Source: Rhodanobacter sp. C05 (GTDB taxonomy: Bacteria > Pseudomonadota > Gammaproteobacteria > Xanthomonadales > Rhodanobacteraceae). From it: a DNA stretch of 64,000 nt. Under the pieces are notes generated by a model. That model made no database searches and was not told the DNA's origin. It saw nothing but the letters and a program-made list of their open reading frames with translations. Positions 9,290-17,344 of the stretch are shown here, one piece after another; the first letter of the stretch is position 1, and the number at the start of each line of letters is the position of its first letter. A program made the translations under genes and the position numbers. The stretch covers positions 1 through 64,000 of the forward strand of contig NZ_MUNQ01000008.1 in NCBI RefSeq assembly GCF_002001165.1, in the 5' to 3' direction.

Positions 9290-9320
9290 GTAAGTACCGT
9301 GTCAGCGCAAAAAGGTTGCC
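9290..9320 (-). promoter_or_regulatory. Candidate ECF-type promoter of the sigma operon
   Basis: Reading the minus strand, GGCAACC (9320-9314) is followed by a T-run and, about 16 bases on, by GTACTTACG. AAC-containing -35 boxes with about 16-17-base spacers are typical of ECF sigma promoters. It lies in the 76-base gap before the sigma gene. No second copy of the pattern was confirmed elsewhere, so the call rests on position and one motif. Confidence 0.3.
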
Positions 9321-9326
9321 CCTGAA

Positions 9327-10109
9327 TCAGAAGGATCGCGAAATCGTTGCGACCCAGGGGGAGGCACCCAGCGTGGCCCATTGCCGCTGTGTTCCGGGGT
9401 CGGCCATGATGCGGTCGAGTTCTATCGACCAGGGTCCACGGCTCCACAATAGCCCCGCGTGGCCGTAGCCGTGGAGGCCAGCGCGGTCGTAGTCGTAGTT
9501 GTTCACGTGACCGTGGCCGTACGGCGTATAGGGTGCAATCAGGGGTTGGGCGACACCCGCTCCGGCGGAAAGCGACAAATGCCACGCCAGAGGCCAATGG
9601 AAACCGAGATCGGCGGCACCACGCGGCTGGTGATCTCTGGCGCCGATAACGTAGATGGCCGACATGCCAAAGGTCAGCACATCTCGATAGGTCCAGTTGA
9701 CCCCCGTTTCGGCTCGATCATAGGCTCTTGAACGGCTTTCGCCTGGATATCTGTAGTAGAGCAGGTTCGCTTGCATCTGCCAGTCGCTGGAAAGCGACCA
9801 ATAGCGGGATGCCTGGGCGAGGGCTTCCACAATACGGCCCGGCGAGCGTACTTCGGTGCTGCCCGACAGGCCGAGCGACCAACCTGCCGCAGAAGTCCAG
9901 GATGCGGCTCCCTGCAGGATCGGCGTATTGCCGGTAATCGCCTGACCCCGGTCAACCAGCTCCGAACTTAGTGCCGCGGTGCCGCTGAAGGTTGTCGATT
10001 GGGCATGCACAGGCATCGAAAGACATGCCGCCATGGCCGCGGACATGAAGCCAACGCAGGCGCGGTGATGCAGCCTGATTTTGATCCGGAGGGAGTGATG
10101 CTCCACCAT
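9327..10109 (-). CDS. TorF-like putative outer-membrane porin
   Basis: The protein has 260 residues. The ATG at 10109 gives a signal peptide ending near MPVHAQS; an in-frame GTG at 10133 is the longest alternative. The mature part has features of the Gcw_chp/TorF family of small outer-membrane barrels: FSGTAALSSELVDRGQ at the N-terminus, alternating aromatic and polar strands, and a C-terminal phenylalanine (ATISRSF), as expected for barrel assembly. It follows the cytochrome/MtrB genes on the same strand after a 253-base gap. Its substrate is unknown. It may be transcribed separately, since an inverted repeat sits in the gap. Confidence 0.75.
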   Translation of the reverse strand: MVEHHSLRIKIRLHHRACVGFMSAAMAACLSMPVHAQSTTFSGTAALSSELVDRGQAITGNTPILQGAASWTSAAGWSLGLSGSTEVRSPGRIVEALAQASRYWSLSSDWQMQANLLYYRYPGESRSRAYDRAETGVNWTYRDVLTFGMSAIYVIGARDHQPRGAADLGFHWPLAWHLSLSAGAGVAQPLIAPYTPYGHGHVNNYDYDRAGLHGYGHAGLLWSRGPWSIELDRIMADPGTQRQWATLGASPWVATISRSF

Positions 10110-10244
10110 GGCGTCTACCTGTTTATGACGCACGAAACCGCGCCGTGGGAGCGAGCAGGATCACGCCGAAGTGACCCTGCCCCGATTTCGTATGGTTGAC
10201 CCTGGTCATGAGATGGCTGGCCATCGTTGATGCATCCGGCAACG

Positions 10245-10272
10245 CATGTCGAACCGATACTGGTTCGACATG
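10245..10272. repeat. Perfect 11-bp inverted repeat upstream of the TorF-like gene
   Basis: CATGTCGAACC (10245-10255) and GGTTCGACATG (10262-10272) are perfect reverse complements separated by GATACT. No T-run follows on either strand, so it is not a typical Rho-independent terminator. It lies about 135 bases upstream of the TorF-like start codon and 90 bases past the cytochrome stop codon. It could be an operator for a dimeric regulator or an RNA stem between the two transcription units. Confidence 0.6.
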
Positions 10273-10362
10273 ATGCAGGGGAGTGTAACCGGGGCAGATT
10301 GCACCGGCAGCCGGAGGACTCTCCATCCTGGGCACGTTGTCGGGTCAGGAAGCATTGCCCGC

Positions 10363-11070
10363 TCACTGCGTCGCAATATAGGTCGACAATGCCTGTATGT
10401 CCGCATCGCCGAGCGTCTGCGCCACGCCGTGCATGATCAGCGCGTTGCTGGTGCCACTGCGCGCACCGCCGCTGAAATCGCCCAGCGCCTTGGTCACGTA
10501 GATCGCCGATTGGCCGTGCAGTCGCGGGAACGTGGACCAGGGTGGCTGCGGCGCATCGCTGGAGTACACCCGTGGTCCTTGCCCGGTCGGGCCATGGCAA
10601 CCCTGGCAAGGTGGCACGCCTTGGGTCGGGTCACCGTCCAGGAAGAGCCGTCCGCCGCGGGAGGCGGCATCGCTGTGGCCGGCCGGTTTGGCCGGGAGCG
10701 ATGAGTAATAGGCGGCCAGGTTGCGCATGTCCGTGTCACTCAGCGTGGCGGCCTGACCGCTCATGATCGGGTCGCTGCGCTGGCCACTCTTGAGCGTCTT
10801 CAATTGCACATAGAGATAGGTCGCCGACTGCCCGGCCAGGTTCGGGAAGTTCGGTGCGATGGCCAGACCCTGCGGTCCGTGGCAGGCGGCGCATACGGCC
10901 GATTTCGCGAGGCCGGCCTGGGCGTCGCCAGTGATCGGCTGCTGCCGGCGCAGGTCGGTCCAAGTTGCCGGCGTGCGCGTCAAGCCGCCCTCGGCTGCAG
11001 CGGTGGAAAACGCGGGCAGCCACAGGACTGCGGCCGCCACCAGATGAAGAACACGGTGCATGGAAGACAT
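10363..11070 (-). CDS. Diheme c-type cytochrome (c4-like)
   Basis: The protein has 235 residues. The ATG at 11070 has GAGGAG 9 bases before it and begins a Sec signal peptide (about residues 1-25). Two c-type domains each carry a CxxCH heme motif, CAACH and CQGCH, with Met-containing segments (SDPIMSGQ and NALIMHGV) likely to give the sixth ligands. The arrangement matches periplasmic cytochrome c4. It lies 13 bases downstream of the MtrB/PioB-like gene, so it is probably cotranscribed with it. It could carry electrons between the decaheme conduit and inner-membrane oxidases or the bc1 complex. Confidence 0.88.
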   Translation of the reverse strand: MSSMHRVLHLVAAAVLWLPAFSTAAAEGGLTRTPATWTDLRRQQPITGDAQAGLAKSAVCAACHGPQGLAIAPNFPNLAGQSATYLYVQLKTLKSGQRSDPIMSGQAATLSDTDMRNLAAYYSSLPAKPAGHSDAASRGGRLFLDGDPTQGVPPCQGCHGPTGQGPRVYSSDAPQPPWSTFPRLHGQSAIYVTKALGDFSGGARSGTSNALIMHGVAQTLGDADIQALSTYIATQ

Positions 11071-11083
11071 GGCGGCGTTCTCC

Positions 11084-13714
11084 TCAGAGCTTCACGTTCA
11101 TGAAGACACCCACCACCATGGCATGCCAATGTGGCTGCGGCCCCAGTTCGGTGAAGACGCGGTTGCCTACGACAAGGTCGGCAGGCGTGTCGAAGCCGGC
11201 GTAGTTCCAGTCGGCATAGTTGCCGAACTCGTATTTCCCATACAGGCGCATGCCCACTCTCCGGGTCAGCGTCAGATTCAGATTGCCCGTGAGCGTCTGC
11301 ATGCGATAGACGTTGGGAGGGAAACTGTTGCCGATATCCGCCGCGGTCAGGATTGGCAGGTACACCGTGGAAATCGCCCCCAGGCTGGCGTAGTTGTAGC
11401 TGTTGAGCCCGCGCGAATAGGTGTAGTCGTAGTTGAGATCGAACCTGACGCGCGGCGAGATGACGTGGTTGAAATGCGCGCCGGCGTCGACGTCGCGCTC
11501 GTTGTCCGTCGCCGTCCAGAAATTGGCATACGGAAAAAACGGGCCGCCGAATTGCGCATCGGCCTGTTCCGGCGAGGAAAAGGTCAACGCCTCGTTGTCA
11601 TTGACATTGCCCTGCTTGAGCCGGGTCGATTCGATGCCCGCATGGACGCTCATCGAAGTCGCCGCCGTTGGTTCCCAGTCCCAGGAGAGATCGGCACCGG
11701 TCGTGTCGTAGGACTGCCGCCCAATATCCGCCCCGTAGCGCAGGCGGTTGCCATACAGCGTGGCGGTGAAGGTGGCCGTGCTTCCCAGCGGCTTGGTCAG
11801 GATCGCCCTGAGCTTGCTCGCATCGAGGTTGCTCATGTCGTACATGGTCATCTGGGCGACGGTGAACGCGGTATAGCCGACCGCAGGCAGCAGGTAGCCG
11901 GGCAGGGAGGGCGAATACGCGTCGAGGTACGGATCGGGGTCATATGGACCGCCCGTGCGCTTCTGGTATTCATAGCTGAGACGCAGGCCTGCGTCGCCGA
12001 AAGCCTTGGTATCCCAGCCAAGCTTGAAGTGCTGATCGTTGATGTAGGTGCGTTCGCGCGGGCGCGGTGTCTGATAGTCGAGCAGGTAGCTCGCGCTCAG
12101 CGTGTTGTTCTGGTTGACCCGGTAGCTGCCGCCCAGTTCGGTCTTGCGGTCGTCGTAGGTGAAGGGGATGCTGGCGATCTGCGCGAAGTTCGACTGATAA
12201 AGCGGGCTGTCGGGCTGGAACAATTCGGTCTGCCTGGTGGCAGTCGACTCCGCGCCGTTCTCGGGGACATAGCCGTATTGCCCGGTCAACGGGTTGTACA
12301 TGGTGTAGCGGGTCATGTTGTCTTCGTCGCGCTGGCGCAGGTTGAGGTGCCAGCTGAACTTCGCGCTGGGACGAAAATCCAGGCGCAGGTTGAGCAGACC
12401 GCTATCGATGCGTGCATCGCCATCCTGCTGTGACAGCGCGGCCGTGGTGTTCCAGTTCGCGCAGGCAATGCCGGTCGTGCCGATGAATTGTCCGCTCGGG
12501 CAATACATCGGACTGAGCGGCGCCTGCAGCGCATCGTTCTGCCGCATGCTGCTGTAGGCCGCCGAGATGGAAAACTCGCCGTGCCAGAGCTTCAGCGAAT
12601 GCGAAGCCTCCAGTCGCACGTTGTAGTAGTTGTTGTCCGGCTCCAGCGACCAGGTGCCGCCGGTGACCACCGAGTTGTAGCCCGGCGCCACGGCAAAAGG
12701 CACGGCATAGTCCAGGGTGCTCTTGTTGTCGCGAAAGAACGAGCCGGTCATGGTGAAGTTGAACAACCAGCCCGCGGCACCGCCCTTGTTGCGCAGGCCG
12801 AGGTTGACGTCGGTGGTGGTGAAGTCGACCGGTCGCACCGTGTCGTACTGGCCACCGGAGGTGCCCGGTATGCTCGGCGTGCCCGGGCCGCCGGGCCCCG
12901 GGGCAGCGAAGAAATAGCTCAGGTACATCGGACCGCCCCAATCGCGGTCACCTGTGCGGTGCTCGCTGGTCACACCGGCGTAGCCGATCCAATTCCGGGT
13001 CAGTGCGCTTTCCCAGCTGACACCCTCGCTCTGGCGCGTTACCGACAAGGTCTGGCGCGGCCGATTCGCCTCCACGGCCTGCACCTGGGCTGGTGTGCTG
13101 CCGGTGGCGAGACCGTTGGGCAGGGTCAGATTGGTGGAACCCACGCCATTCCACAGCGGATAAGCTGTCGTGCTCAGGGTGTGTGGGATATCCCGATAAA
13201 ACGCCTCGATATGATAGTTGCCGTAGCTGCCGGTGCGCAGACGGTAGTACTGATCCTGGTCGCTGAGCCGGCTGCCGCGAAAGTCGACGTACTGACCGGT
13301 CTTGTGGTTCAGGGCAGAGAACGTAAGCAGGCTGAGCGCGGCGCCGTTCTTCAAACCGGAGTACATCCGGAAGAATTCATCGTTGCGGTCGCCGCGGGTA
13401 TGGATGTAGCCGAATTCGACCAGCCCCGTATAGGTCCAGTCTCCCGTGCCGAGTGGAGCTTCGTCGGGTATCTGATGGGGATAGGGATAGAGCATGCCGG
13501 TCGGTGTGCGCAGCTGGCCGGCATGCAGGTAGGACATGCCGGCTGGATCCGGTACGGCGAACGCTCCCCAGCCGGTGGGATCGAGGATGTTGCCGTACTG
13601 GATGTTGCCCACGCGCTGGCTGTCGCTGGCGTCGGTCTGCGCCAGCAGCGGCAACGGGCCGACCAGGCCTAGTGTCAGGCTCAGCAGCGCAGTCAGAGGT
13701 TTACGCTTCAGCAT
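11084..13714 (-). CDS. MtrB/PioB-family outer-membrane beta-barrel
   Basis: The protein has 876 residues with an N-terminal signal peptide (cleavage near PLLAQT). The rest is long alternating beta-strands rich in Tyr, Asn, Gly and Arg (for example YRLRTGSYGNYHIEAFYRDIPHTL read in part), as in MtrB/PioB/MtoB porins. These sheath a decaheme cytochrome and let electrons cross the outer membrane. The CxxC pair near the N-terminus of Shewanella MtrB is absent, so it looks more like PioB/MtoB. The gene follows the decaheme cytochrome by 22 bases, which is the classical pairing. The C-terminus ends in VFMNVKL, typical of a barrel strand apart from the final Leu. Confidence 0.88.
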   Translation of the reverse strand: MLKRKPLTALLSLTLGLVGPLPLLAQTDASDSQRVGNIQYGNILDPTGWGAFAVPDPAGMSYLHAGQLRTPTGMLYPYPHQIPDEAPLGTGDWTYTGLVEFGYIHTRGDRNDEFFRMYSGLKNGAALSLLTFSALNHKTGQYVDFRGSRLSDQDQYYRLRTGSYGNYHIEAFYRDIPHTLSTTAYPLWNGVGSTNLTLPNGLATGSTPAQVQAVEANRPRQTLSVTRQSEGVSWESALTRNWIGYAGVTSEHRTGDRDWGGPMYLSYFFAAPGPGGPGTPSIPGTSGGQYDTVRPVDFTTTDVNLGLRNKGGAAGWLFNFTMTGSFFRDNKSTLDYAVPFAVAPGYNSVVTGGTWSLEPDNNYYNVRLEASHSLKLWHGEFSISAAYSSMRQNDALQAPLSPMYCPSGQFIGTTGIACANWNTTAALSQQDGDARIDSGLLNLRLDFRPSAKFSWHLNLRQRDEDNMTRYTMYNPLTGQYGYVPENGAESTATRQTELFQPDSPLYQSNFAQIASIPFTYDDRKTELGGSYRVNQNNTLSASYLLDYQTPRPRERTYINDQHFKLGWDTKAFGDAGLRLSYEYQKRTGGPYDPDPYLDAYSPSLPGYLLPAVGYTAFTVAQMTMYDMSNLDASKLRAILTKPLGSTATFTATLYGNRLRYGADIGRQSYDTTGADLSWDWEPTAATSMSVHAGIESTRLKQGNVNDNEALTFSSPEQADAQFGGPFFPYANFWTATDNERDVDAGAHFNHVISPRVRFDLNYDYTYSRGLNSYNYASLGAISTVYLPILTAADIGNSFPPNVYRMQTLTGNLNLTLTRRVGMRLYGKYEFGNYADWNYAGFDTPADLVVGNRVFTELGPQPHWHAMVVGVFMNVKL

Positions 13715-13736
13715 CTCTCCGCCTCGCCGATGTCGT

Positions 13737-14939
13737 TCACTGGTGGAACATGGCGCCGTTGGGATTGTTCGAGCCGTGGATGTTGCTGTGGCAGGTCAGG
13801 CAACTGCGCCCCATCACACGCTCGTCCGGCGCCAGTCCGTTGCGCAGACCCTGACGCGTCAGCAGATCGTTGGGGTGGTTGTCGTTCGTATGGCATTGCT
13901 GGCACAGCATCGGCGCCGGCAGCACCAGCAGGTTTTCCTGGTTCGAGCCGTGGGGGGTGTGGCAGTTGAGGCAGCTCTCGGCTACCGGCGCGTGTTCGAA
14001 CAGGAACGGACCGCGCTTCTCGGCGTGGCAGGTTTGGCAGGTCTCGTTGACGGTGTCGGTCTTCAGCAGCGGCTGGGTGATGCTGCCGTGCGGATTGTGG
14101 CAGTCGACGCAGGAGATCTGCCCCTCCGGCAGCGGCATGTGCGAACGGCGGTTGAACTGGGCGCGGACATCCTGGTGGCAGGTCGCACACACCTGGTTGA
14201 TGGAATCGTTCGCCAGCACGCCCTCGGCCGACGACCGCGTCATTGGGTTGTGGCAGTCGGTGCACGACAGCCCGCGCTCCTGATGCACCGAGCCGATCCA
14301 GTGCTGGCGCGCACCACCGACGTGGCAGCTCAGGCAGGTGGCCGTCTGCGTTTCGATCGGGGTCTTGGCGTCCTTGGTGAAGGCGATGATCAGGCCCGGG
14401 GCCGCGGGGTTCTTCGCGTGCGCCGAGCCAGGGCCGTGACAGGCCTCGCAGGAGGCCTGCGGTCCGGTGTTTGCGCTGCCCGCGCGGAACGAAGCCACGT
14501 GCAGGCTGTGCGAGGCCTGGATGCCTTCCAGCGCGTGGCAGGCGGCGCAGCTCTTCGCGCCGATAGCATCCGCACCCGGCGCCAGCGGGTTCTGCGGGAT
14601 CGAGGCCGCATCGAACGGTGTGGCCGGGCTGCCATCGAACGCATGCGCGTGCATGTCGCCATGCGCAGATGCGCCGGCACCCATGTCGGTGGAGGGCAGC
14701 ATGCGAGCGATATCGCTCTCACTCAGGCGATCGGATGACTGGTGCGCGGGAAGCTGGTCGGCGCTTGCGCTGTCACTTTGCTGTGCCTGTGCACCGGACG
14801 ACCACAGCAACACGCTGCCAAGACCGGTTATCACGGCCAGCAGCACCGTCAGCGAGAGTGCCATCACACCCGTCGCTCGACGAGTCATCTTCCTTCCCAA
14901 GCTGCCTTTGCGCGTTGCCGTCATCCAGCCGATCCCCAT
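13737..14939 (-). CDS. Periplasmic decaheme c-type cytochrome (MtrA/DmsE/PioA type)
   Basis: The protein has 400 residues. Exactly ten CxxCH motifs are present: CAACH (131-135), CEACH, CLSCH, CTDCH, CATCH, CVDCH, CQTCH, CLNCH, CQQCH and CLTCH. Their spacing and the repeated DCHNPHG/CHTPHGS pattern are typical of MtrA/DmsE. The N-terminus has a hydrophobic signal segment (about 25-50), then about 80 residues with several His before the first heme, an extension reminiscent of PioA. It is the first gene of the minus-strand set with the MtrB-like barrel and the diheme cytochrome. No MtrC-like surface cytochrome, CymA or DMSO reductase gene is visible nearby. ATGs at 14924 and 14888 are alternative starts. 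Confidence 0.92.
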   Translation of the reverse strand: MGIGWMTATRKGSLGRKMTRRATGVMALSLTVLLAVITGLGSVLLWSSGAQAQQSDSASADQLPAHQSSDRLSESDIARMLPSTDMGAGASAHGDMHAHAFDGSPATPFDAASIPQNPLAPGADAIGAKSCAACHALEGIQASHSLHVASFRAGSANTGPQASCEACHGPGSAHAKNPAAPGLIIAFTKDAKTPIETQTATCLSCHVGGARQHWIGSVHQERGLSCTDCHNPMTRSSAEGVLANDSINQVCATCHQDVRAQFNRRSHMPLPEGQISCVDCHNPHGSITQPLLKTDTVNETCQTCHAEKRGPFLFEHAPVAESCLNCHTPHGSNQENLLVLPAPMLCQQCHTNDNHPNDLLTRQGLRNGLAPDERVMGRSCLTCHSNIHGSNNPNGAMFHQ

Positions 14940-15295
14940 GCATCCCCCATGGCTTGCTTCATGCCTAAAGCGAGGCTCGTGCGCGTGATGCTGTAGAGAG
15001 CCTTGTGTAACTGGGTGCTGGTTGAGCCATGAAAGGTTGCATCCGTGTTGAACGGGCTCGGGAACCCGCCTTCGTGGCGGCCTTGTGTCGTAGAGAGCGC
15101 AGTGTCACGCGCGGACGCAGACAGCCAAGGCATGCGTTCGCAAATCAGGGACTTCGCAAATGCGAACGGGTCGACCTGTCATTCAAGGCGAAGTCGGCGC
15201 CTTGACCATTCCCGATCCCGACGCAACCTTTCCAGACCGGCGCGGCACTCAAGCAAGTGGGGCATCTTCCAAGAATCTACAGCCGGGTCCAGAAC
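14940..15295. other. Divergent intergenic region between the electron-conduit and polysaccharide genes
   Basis: This 356-base region separates the minus-strand decaheme gene from the plus-strand fdtA gene and should contain promoters for both. I could not pick out a convincing -35/-10 pair. A small CCGCC/GGCGG hairpin lies at 15066-15080. A frame open from 15160 runs through the area in the register of the downstream NeuD-like gene, but its translation is Arg-rich noise and I do not call it. Confidence 0.4.
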
Positions 15296-15733
15296 ATGGA
15301 AATCGAACGAATCCAGTTGCAGAGGCATGGCGACAACGGCGGCATGCTCATCGCATTGGAGGAGGATCGGAACGTACCCTTCGTGATCCGGCGCGTGTAT
15401 TACATCTACGCCACGCAGAACGATGTGCATCGGGGCAAGCACGCACACCGCCATCTGCATCAACTGGCAGTAGCGGTGCGCGGCTCGGTCACCTTTCTGC
15501 TGGACGATGGCAGCGGGCCAGTCGAGATCGTGCTCGACGATCCCTCGCAGGGCCTGATGCTTGGTCGCATGGTATGGCGCGAGCTGTACAACTTCAGCGA
15601 GGATTGCGTGTTGATGGTGCTGGCCGACCAGTTGTACGACCGGAGCGACTACATCACCGACTACGCCGATTTCATGCGCGAAGTCAGTGGCGCCATGTAC
15701 CTGGAGGACATGGCAGCATGTCAAGGCCGCTAG
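15296..15733 (+). CDS. fdtA: dTDP-4-oxo-6-deoxyglucose 3,4-ketoisomerase-like cupin (FdtA/QdtA)
   Basis: The protein has 145 residues, the usual length of FdtA/QdtA. The cupin core shows the family pattern: RRVYYIYAT, then RGKHAHRHLHQLAVAVRGSV with the His residues of the active site, and a conserved C-terminal part. The enzyme converts dTDP-4-keto-6-deoxyglucose to the 3-keto sugar, the first committed step to dTDP-Fuc3NAc or dTDP-Qui3NAc. In Xanthomonas WxcM this domain is fused to an acyltransferase; here the two genes are separate and overlap by 16 bases. The 3- versus 4-epimer specificity cannot be told. The chosen ATG matches the family N-terminus (IERIQLQRHGDNGG), though no strong ribosome binding site is seen. 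Confidence 0.87.
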   Translation: MEIERIQLQRHGDNGGMLIALEEDRNVPFVIRRVYYIYATQNDVHRGKHAHRHLHQLAVAVRGSVTFLLDDGSGPVEIVLDDPSQGLMLGRMVWRELYNFSEDCVLMVLADQLYDRSDYITDYADFMREVSGAMYLEDMAACQGR

Positions 15734-16383
15734 TCCTGATCGGAGCCGGCGAGTTCGCGCAGATCGCCTGCGAATACTTCGAACACGACAGCGATTATGA
15801 CGTGGTGGCTTTCAGCGTCGAGCGCGACTATCTCGCGCAGACGATGTTGGCGGGTCGTCCCGTGGTGGCGTACGAGACATTGGAGGCGCATTACCCGTCG
15901 GCAGATGTCGATGTGTTTGTGGCTATCCCGTCCAGCCAGCTCAATCGCCTGCGCACGCGCTTTTACCTGGATGTGAAGTGCCGGGGTTACCGGCTTGCCA
16001 CCTATGTCAGTACACGCGCTTTCGTATGGCGCAATGCCGAACTGGGTGAAAACAGCTTCATCTTCGAAGGCAACGTGATCCAGCCGTTCGTACGCATCGG
16101 CAACAACTGCATCCTGTGGAGTGGCAATCACGTGGGGCATCGCACGGTCGTGCGCGACAACGTGTTCATCGCCTCGCATGCGGTCATTTCAGGTTATTGC
16201 GAGATCGGCGAGAACAGCTTCATCGGGGTGAACGCCACCTTCAACGATCACGTGAAAGTGGCGCCCGACAATGTGATCGGTGCCGGCGCGCTGGTCACCC
16301 GCGATACCGAGCCGGGACGAATCTACGTCGGCTCGCCGGCCAAGCCGGTGCCCGGCAAGTCCAGCCTCGACGTGAGGCTTTGA
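15718..16383 (+). CDS. NeuD/PglD-type sugar O- or N-acyltransferase
   Basis: The protein has 221 residues. An N-terminal PglD_N-like Rossmann segment (LVLIGAGEFAQIACEYF) is followed by a left-handed beta-helix of hexapeptide repeats (ENSFIFEGNVIQPFVRIGNNC and IGENSFIGVNATFNDHV in part). It most likely acylates the 3-amino group made by the aminotransferase encoded downstream, completing the dTDP-3-acylamino-3,6-dideoxyhexose. The ATG at 15718 lies inside the end of fdtA, so translation is probably coupled. The frame is open far upstream, but those residues do not look like protein. Confidence 0.82.
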   Translation: MSRPLVLIGAGEFAQIACEYFEHDSDYDVVAFSVERDYLAQTMLAGRPVVAYETLEAHYPSADVDVFVAIPSSQLNRLRTRFYLDVKCRGYRLATYVSTRAFVWRNAELGENSFIFEGNVIQPFVRIGNNCILWSGNHVGHRTVVRDNVFIASHAVISGYCEIGENSFIGVNATFNDHVKVAPDNVIGAGALVTRDTEPGRIYVGSPAKPVPGKSSLDVRL

Positions 16384-16390
16384 AGAACGC

Positions 16391-17344
16391 ATGTTCGAGT
16401 GGAGCAAGCAAGGGCTGGTGTTCGAAACCGCGCGGCATGGCGTGGGCGGCTGGATGCGTCACTCGGCGCTCACGCCGACGCCGTATCGCATCGACGATGA
16501 GCTCATCCGCGTCTACGCGGGGTTTCGCGATGCCTATGGCGTCAGTCGCATCGGCTACGTCGACGTGCGGGCAGACAATCCTGCGAGCATCGTGCGTGTC
16601 AGTGCAGAACCGGTACTCGACACAGGTCGGAACGGCTGCTTCGACGACAATGGCATGATCCTCGGCGACGTCGTCAATGCGCCAGGCGGCCTGCACATGT
16701 TCTATGTCGGCTTCCAGCATGTGGCCAAGGCCAAGTTCCTGGCGTTTACCGGCCTGGCGGTTTCCACCGATGGTGGCGATCATTTTCGGCGCGTGCAGGA
16801 AACGCCGATCCTCGACCGCGCGCCTGGTCGCAGCACCATCGGCGCAGTGCACTCGGTCATCCACGAAAACGGCCGCTGGCGCATCTGGTACGCCGTTGGC
16901 GACGATTGGGAAACCATCGGCGGCCGACCTTTTCCGCGCTACCACATCCGCCATGTGGAGACGGACGATCTCGGTGCCATACCGCGCGAAGACCATGTCT
17001 GCCTGCTGCCGCGTGGCAGCGAGTATCGAATCGGTCGGCCACGCGTATACCGGCTCGGTGGCAGGTACGTCATGTACTTCACGCGCGGCAATGTCGGCGG
17101 CGAATATTTTCCTGGCGTCGCGTACAGCGATGACGGGATCCGATGGGAGCGCCATGATGAGGCGCTGGGAATGACGCTGTCCGCCAGCGGCTGGGATTCA
17201 CGGGTCATCTGCTATCCCGCACTGATCCGGCAGCGTGACAGGCTGCTGATGTTCTACAACGGCAACGACATGGGCGTGGATGGATTCGGAGTCGCCGAAG
17301 CCCGTGGCGCCTGCGTCGTCGGTGACGAACATGCTCACGGTTAG
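16391..17344 (+). CDS. Five-bladed beta-propeller, glycoside hydrolase-like protein
   Basis: The protein has 317 residues and no signal peptide. Repeated blades with GH32/GH43/GH130-like motifs are visible: DDELIRVYAGFRD, GGLHMFYVGFQH, NGRWRIWYAVGDDW, GGRYVMYFTRGN and RDRLLMFYNGND, each with an aspartate or glycine in the turn. Proteins of this kind occur in polysaccharide loci, where they may modify or transfer sugars inside the cell. The actual reaction cannot be stated. The gene starts 8 bases after the acyltransferase and overlaps the next gene by 14 bases, so it belongs to the same operon. Confidence 0.7.
   Translation: MFEWSKQGLVFETARHGVGGWMRHSALTPTPYRIDDELIRVYAGFRDAYGVSRIGYVDVRADNPASIVRVSAEPVLDTGRNGCFDDNGMILGDVVNAPGGLHMFYVGFQHVAKAKFLAFTGLAVSTDGGDHFRRVQETPILDRAPGRSTIGAVHSVIHENGRWRIWYAVGDDWETIGGRPFPRYHIRHVETDDLGAIPREDHVCLLPRGSEYRIGRPRVYRLGGRYVMYFTRGNVGGEYFPGVAYSDDGIRWERHDEALGMTLSASGWDSRVICYPALIRQRDRLLMFYNGNDMGVDGFGVAEARGACVVGDEHAHG

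Noticed and set aside
12488-13672. 394-residue plus-strand frame opposite the MtrB-like gene
   Set aside because: Antisense to a gene with a signal peptide and barrel features; no ribosome binding site or family match.
13536-14738. 400-residue plus-strand frame opposite the decaheme gene
   Set aside because: Antisense to ten CxxCH motifs; typical high-GC shadow.
15160-15717. N-terminal extension of the NeuD-like protein
   Set aside because: The extra residues are Arg/His-rich noise and overlap fdtA in another frame; ATG 15718 fits the family start.
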